The notes under the pieces: model-generated
Told to the model about the DNA's origin: nothing
Databases searched by the model: none
What the model saw: the letters and a program-made list of their open reading frames with translations, nothing else
Assembly: GCF_000260135.1 (NCBI RefSeq)
Contig: NZ_JH651384.1
Location: forward strand, 2,297,693-2,361,692
DNA from: Thiothrix nivea DSM 5205
GTDB lineage: Bacteria; Pseudomonadota; Gammaproteobacteria; Thiotrichales; Thiotrichaceae
Length of the DNA stretch: 64,000 bases
Reading direction: 5' to 3'
In this document: piece by piece, positions 63,687-64,000 of the stretch
Layout of the letters: each line of letters starts with the position of its first letter
Position numbering within the stretch: position 1 is the first letter of the stretch
Translations under genes and position numbers: made by a program

Positions 63687-64000
63687 TACAACCTCATCTC
63701 AATGCCTTGCGCGGCCATGAACTGCTTGGCTTCGCCAACGGTGTATTCGCCGAAGTGGAAAATACTGGCCGCCAGCACGGCATCCGCCCCGCCTTGCAAC
63801 ACGCCGTCGGCCAGATGTTGCAGGTTGCCCACGCCACCGGAGGCGATCAGCGGAATGTTGACCCGTTCGGTAATCGCCTTGGTCAGGCCAAGGTCGAAAC
63901 CGATCTTGGTGCCGTCACGATCCATGCTGGTGACGAGCAGTTCGCCTGCGCCGTATTGGGCCATCTTTTCCGCCCATTCGACCGCATCAATGCCGGTACG
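63686..64000 (-). CDS. hisF: Imidazole glycerol phosphate synthase subunit HisF, C-terminal part
   Basis: About 105 residues to the window edge. [46 protein letters not shown] and [21 protein letters not shown] are the C-terminal half-barrel of HisF with the catalytic Asp in SMDRDGT. It overlaps the following gene by 1 bp. The N-terminal half is outside the window. Confidence 0.95.
   Translation of the reverse strand, partial: RTGIDAVEWAEKMAQYGAGELLVTSMDRDGTKIGFDLGLTKAITERVNIPLIASGGVGNLQHLADGVLQGGADAVLAASIFHFGEYTVGEAKQFMAAQGIEMRL

Overview
The window (about 58% GC by eye, apart from one AT-rich island near 9.7-11.5 kb) is chromosomal DNA of a gammaproteobacterium. The housekeeping blocks (tatABC-hisE-hisF, gpmI-thiS-thiG, trmB, dsbB), the many P-loop ATPase/PD-(D/E)XK genes and the insertion sequences suggest a Thiothrix-like member of the Thiotrichales. 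That genus guess is inference; the class-level call is safer.

Region 1 (1-9.7 kb) is an insertion-sequence graveyard. A DUF364 gene was hit twice: by a 1316-bp ISAzo13-type element (3-bp target duplication) and, at its last codons, by a 1002-bp IS630-type element. That IS630 copy was then hit by an IS66 element (2486 bp, 8-bp duplication) and by a second ISAzo13-type copy, which itself received a second IS630 copy. All boundaries, duplications and lengths close exactly.

Region 2 (9.7-13.8 kb) holds an AT-rich frameshifted TAXI-type receptor gene, a hypothetical gene, a prolyl aminopeptidase and moeB.

Region 3 (13.8-50 kb) is the core: a PQQ-dependent alcohol oxidation locus resembling the ped/exa clusters of Pseudomonas. 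It has an acetaldehyde dehydrogenase, a GAF/winged-helix regulator, a porin, pqqAB and pqqCDE (split by two tandem ATPase genes), and a quinoprotein alcohol dehydrogenase with the extra Asp associated with lanthanide use. Next come cytochrome c550, a substrate-binding protein, a SoxYZ-like carrier, a zinc metallohydrolase, a rhodanese-like CxxxCW lipoprotein, an outer-membrane protein, a branched-chain-type binding protein and a beta-propeller. A four-gene ExbB/ExbD-like operon, an ABC-2 exporter (permease and ATPase genes separated), an NMT1-type ABC importer, a diheme cytochrome c and NDH-2 complete it. Alcohol is oxidised in the periplasm, electrons pass to cytochromes, aldehyde is oxidised in the cytosol and NADH is re-oxidised by NDH-2.

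The most striking signal is a 17-bp tandem motif, CCHACC-TTTYN-CCAACC (11-bp period), present 13 times in this region and almost always just upstream of one of these operons. I saw no copy elsewhere in the window. It looks like the operator of a single regulon, and the regulator encoded at 19394-20572, whose C-terminus resembles a PhoB/SARP-type winged helix, is the natural candidate for binding it.

Region 4 (50-64 kb) is mostly housekeeping: a glycosyltransferase-like protein, a lytic transglycosylase, PPK2, trmB, thiGS, gpmI, tatABC, hisE, an unusual Clp-type AAA plus M41-type peptidase, and the end of hisF.
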